Source: CBDCWT01 sp965223305 (GTDB lineage Bacteria > Planctomycetota > Planctomycetia > Pirellulales > Pirellulaceae). From it: DNA of 64,000 nt. Below the pieces are notes generated by a model, which worked only from the letters and a program-made list of their open reading frames with translations, did not search any database and was not told where the DNA came from. Positions 62,563 through 64,000 of this stretch are shown in pieces. A program made the position numbers and the translations under genes. Each line of letters begins with the position of its first letter. The first letter of the stretch is position 1. The stretch covers positions 124,001 through 188,000 of the forward strand of contig CBDCWT010000046.1 in NCBI GenBank assembly GCA_965223305.1. Reading direction: 5' to 3'.

Positions 62563-64000
62563 CTACTTGAGGTACTCTTCCATTGGCGGTTTGGATTCGA
62601 TGTAGCGCCGGTGAGCGTCTAAGACGCGGTCCCGTACGAGCGTGTCCATTTCCGCAGGCCCCATAAAACGACTCGAGAATCCCGGCACTTGCGGGTCGAT
62701 GGCCAACCTCGCAGTTTGAATAAAGTGCGCCATCAGGTCTTTGGGATCTTCGTCACCGATCGCAAATCGAATGGTCGTGCGGCCGATTCCACTGGCCTCC
62801 AGTGCGGTGTCGTCCAGTTCCGAGTGGGTGGTGAGGGCGGGGCAGCTGACAATCGTGTTGGATTGCCCGAGGCTGATCATGTGTGAGTAGACAGGGGCCA
62901 ACGAGTCAAAGAACCGTTGAAACGCGTCCCGCGGCACTCCATCGATATCGATCGTAAAGAGTGGTACGGGTAGGCCGACGAACAGCAACCGCGCGCGGAG
63001 TTCGGTGTTGATGTGGTCGGGCAAGGCGTGGCAGTTGACCCGAATCTCAGGGTGCGAATCGAAGAAGCGGGCTAGTATTTCGGTGTTGATGCATTTGGTG
63101 AGCATCCGCACCCCGAGGGTCCGCATGCCCTGAATTACTTCGTAGGCGGCATCGGCGCTCAGAAACGCACCTTTGACATAGTAGACGTTCCAAAACATCG
63201 TCTGGTCCCAGGAGACTCCCTGCGCGACCTCGCCCTTGGGTAGAAACATATCTTCGTTGCGGCCGATGACGACGCCGGCGATCGTGGTGCCGGTTCCAGA
63301 GAGATCTTTTGTGTAGCTATGGATGACGAAGTCCGGCCGTTCCTGTGGGTCAGCTCGTTGTAAAGGCTGGACGAGAAAAGGTGTGCCGACGGTGGCGTCC
63401 AGCATCACGCGGACTCCATTTGCGTGGGCGGCGCGACAGATCCCAGGTACGTCCAAGACGCACCCGTGAGGATTACATGGGGACTCGATGTAGAGATAGA
63501 CTTTGCGACCGGCGGCAAACCGATCCGCGTACTTCTGTCGGGTGTGTTCCCAACATCGCAGGTAGTCTGCCGTGGTGTAGCCGGAGAAGCTCTCCACGGC
63601 GATTCCCAGGTTTGACGGCTTCGCATACCAATCATGAATTAATTGGTGCGCGCCTCCGTAGATGTTGCGGCTCGTGATCAGCACGTCATCGCGGCCCAAG
63701 ACGTGCGATAGCACACTGTCGATGGCGGCCATGCCGCTATTGAAATTCCAGGCAAAGTACTGGTCGGCATAGGGCCCCGCTTCGATGTCGACCATGAAGT
63801 TAGCAAGCGAGACGGAGGTCGGGTTTAGTAGCCGCGAGTAGATCTCCAGCAAGAGCTCCTTGCCTTTGAAAGCATCTTCAATCCACTCAGCGCAGGCATA
63901 AATGTAAGTTGCCGTCCGCGCGATCACGGGAGTTGCGGAGAAGATGGCGGTTACGTTATCGAAAATCGCGTAGGGACCTTTGGCAGCCTGAGTGGCGTAG
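62563..64000 (-). CDS. Cystathionine gamma-lyase/synthase family PLP enzyme (N-terminus beyond right edge)
   Basis: The frame remains open from the apparent GTG at 63927 to the window edge (YATQAAKGPYAIFDNVTAIF...), so the true start is outside; at least 478 residues are present. The Cys/Met metabolism PLP family is supported by FNSGMAAIDSVLSHVL, SRNIYGGAHQLI, YIESPCNPHG, VMLDATVGTPFL and the PLP Lys in VIHSYTKDLSGTGTT. Members add, remove or exchange sulfur groups on cysteine, homocysteine or methionine. The exact reaction is not deducible. Confidence 0.88.
   Translation of the reverse strand, partial: YATQAAKGPYAIFDNVTAIFSATPVIARTATYIYACAEWIEDAFKGKELLLEIYSRLLNPTSVSLANFMVDIEAGPYADQYFAWNFNSGMAAIDSVLSHVLGRDDVLITSRNIYGGAHQLIHDWYAKPSNLGIAVESFSGYTTADYLRCWEHTRQKYADRFAAGRKVYLYIESPCNPHGCVLDVPGICRAAHANGVRVMLDATVGTPFLVQPLQRADPQERPDFVIHSYTKDLSGTGTTIAGVVIGRNEDMFLPKGEVAQGVSWDQTMFWNVYYVKGAFLSADAAYEVIQGMRTLGVRMLTKCINTEILARFFDSHPEIRVNCHALPDHINTELRARLLFVGLPVPLFTIDIDGVPRDAFQRFFDSLAPVYSHMISLGQSNTIVSCPALTTHSELDDTALEASGIGRTTIRFAIGDEDPKDLMAHFIQTARLAIDPQVPGFSSRFMGPAEMDTLVRDRVLDAHRRYIESKPPMEEYLK

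Overview
The window looks like a planctomycete chromosome segment, probably close to the Pirellulales. Three signs point this way: cytochrome-type DUF1587/1592/1588 proteins paired with a DUF1552 protein; very large exported proteins with no recognisable family; and many palindromic intergenic repeats. No rRNA, tRNA or CRISPR was recognised. Family names come from recognising motifs by eye; no database search was run.

Layout. Positions 1-8300 hold a left-truncated DUF1592-type cytochrome gene (minus strand), a repeat-rich spacer carrying a complete group II intron (1895-3817), and a DUF1592/DUF1552 pair. At 8468-10783 a membrane-protein gene and an amidase gene are both broken by many frameshifts. 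At 10917-21927 two translationally coupled minus-strand genes encode exported proteins of 2507 and 1165 residues, built from three copies of one module. I consider this the best candidate in the window for an undescribed system. At 22322-26912 lie a HpaI-type aldolase, a PhyH-type dioxygenase, a protein with two STN-like/secretin-like units, and a lone GspE-type ATPase. At 26949-30976 are rsmG, cysD and a cysN-cysC fusion. At 30984-33654 is a dehydrogenase-HAD-kinase operon. At 34128-37932 are an MsrA lipoprotein and the complete EF-P lysylation set (epmA, efp, epmB). At 38240-46041 are a PDZ protein and a set of hydroxy-acid/sugar catabolic enzymes. At 46095-49419 are a response regulator-STAS fusion, a YjbQ protein, a short glycosyltransferase and an HTH protein. 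At 49578-53402 is rpmI-rplT-pheS-pheT. At 53782-57175 is a molybdenum cofactor operon (small ORF, moeA, moeA-PBP fusion). At 57486-60590 is glnE. At 61023-64000 are a LarA-like protein and a PLP enzyme cut by the right edge.

Non-coding DNA is the other notable theme. At least six repeat families recur in the gaps. One is a 174-bp miniature inverted-repeat element in three complete copies, with YTAR target duplications. One copy has split another repeat, and the group II intron has split a further repeat, so both insertion boundaries can be read to the base.
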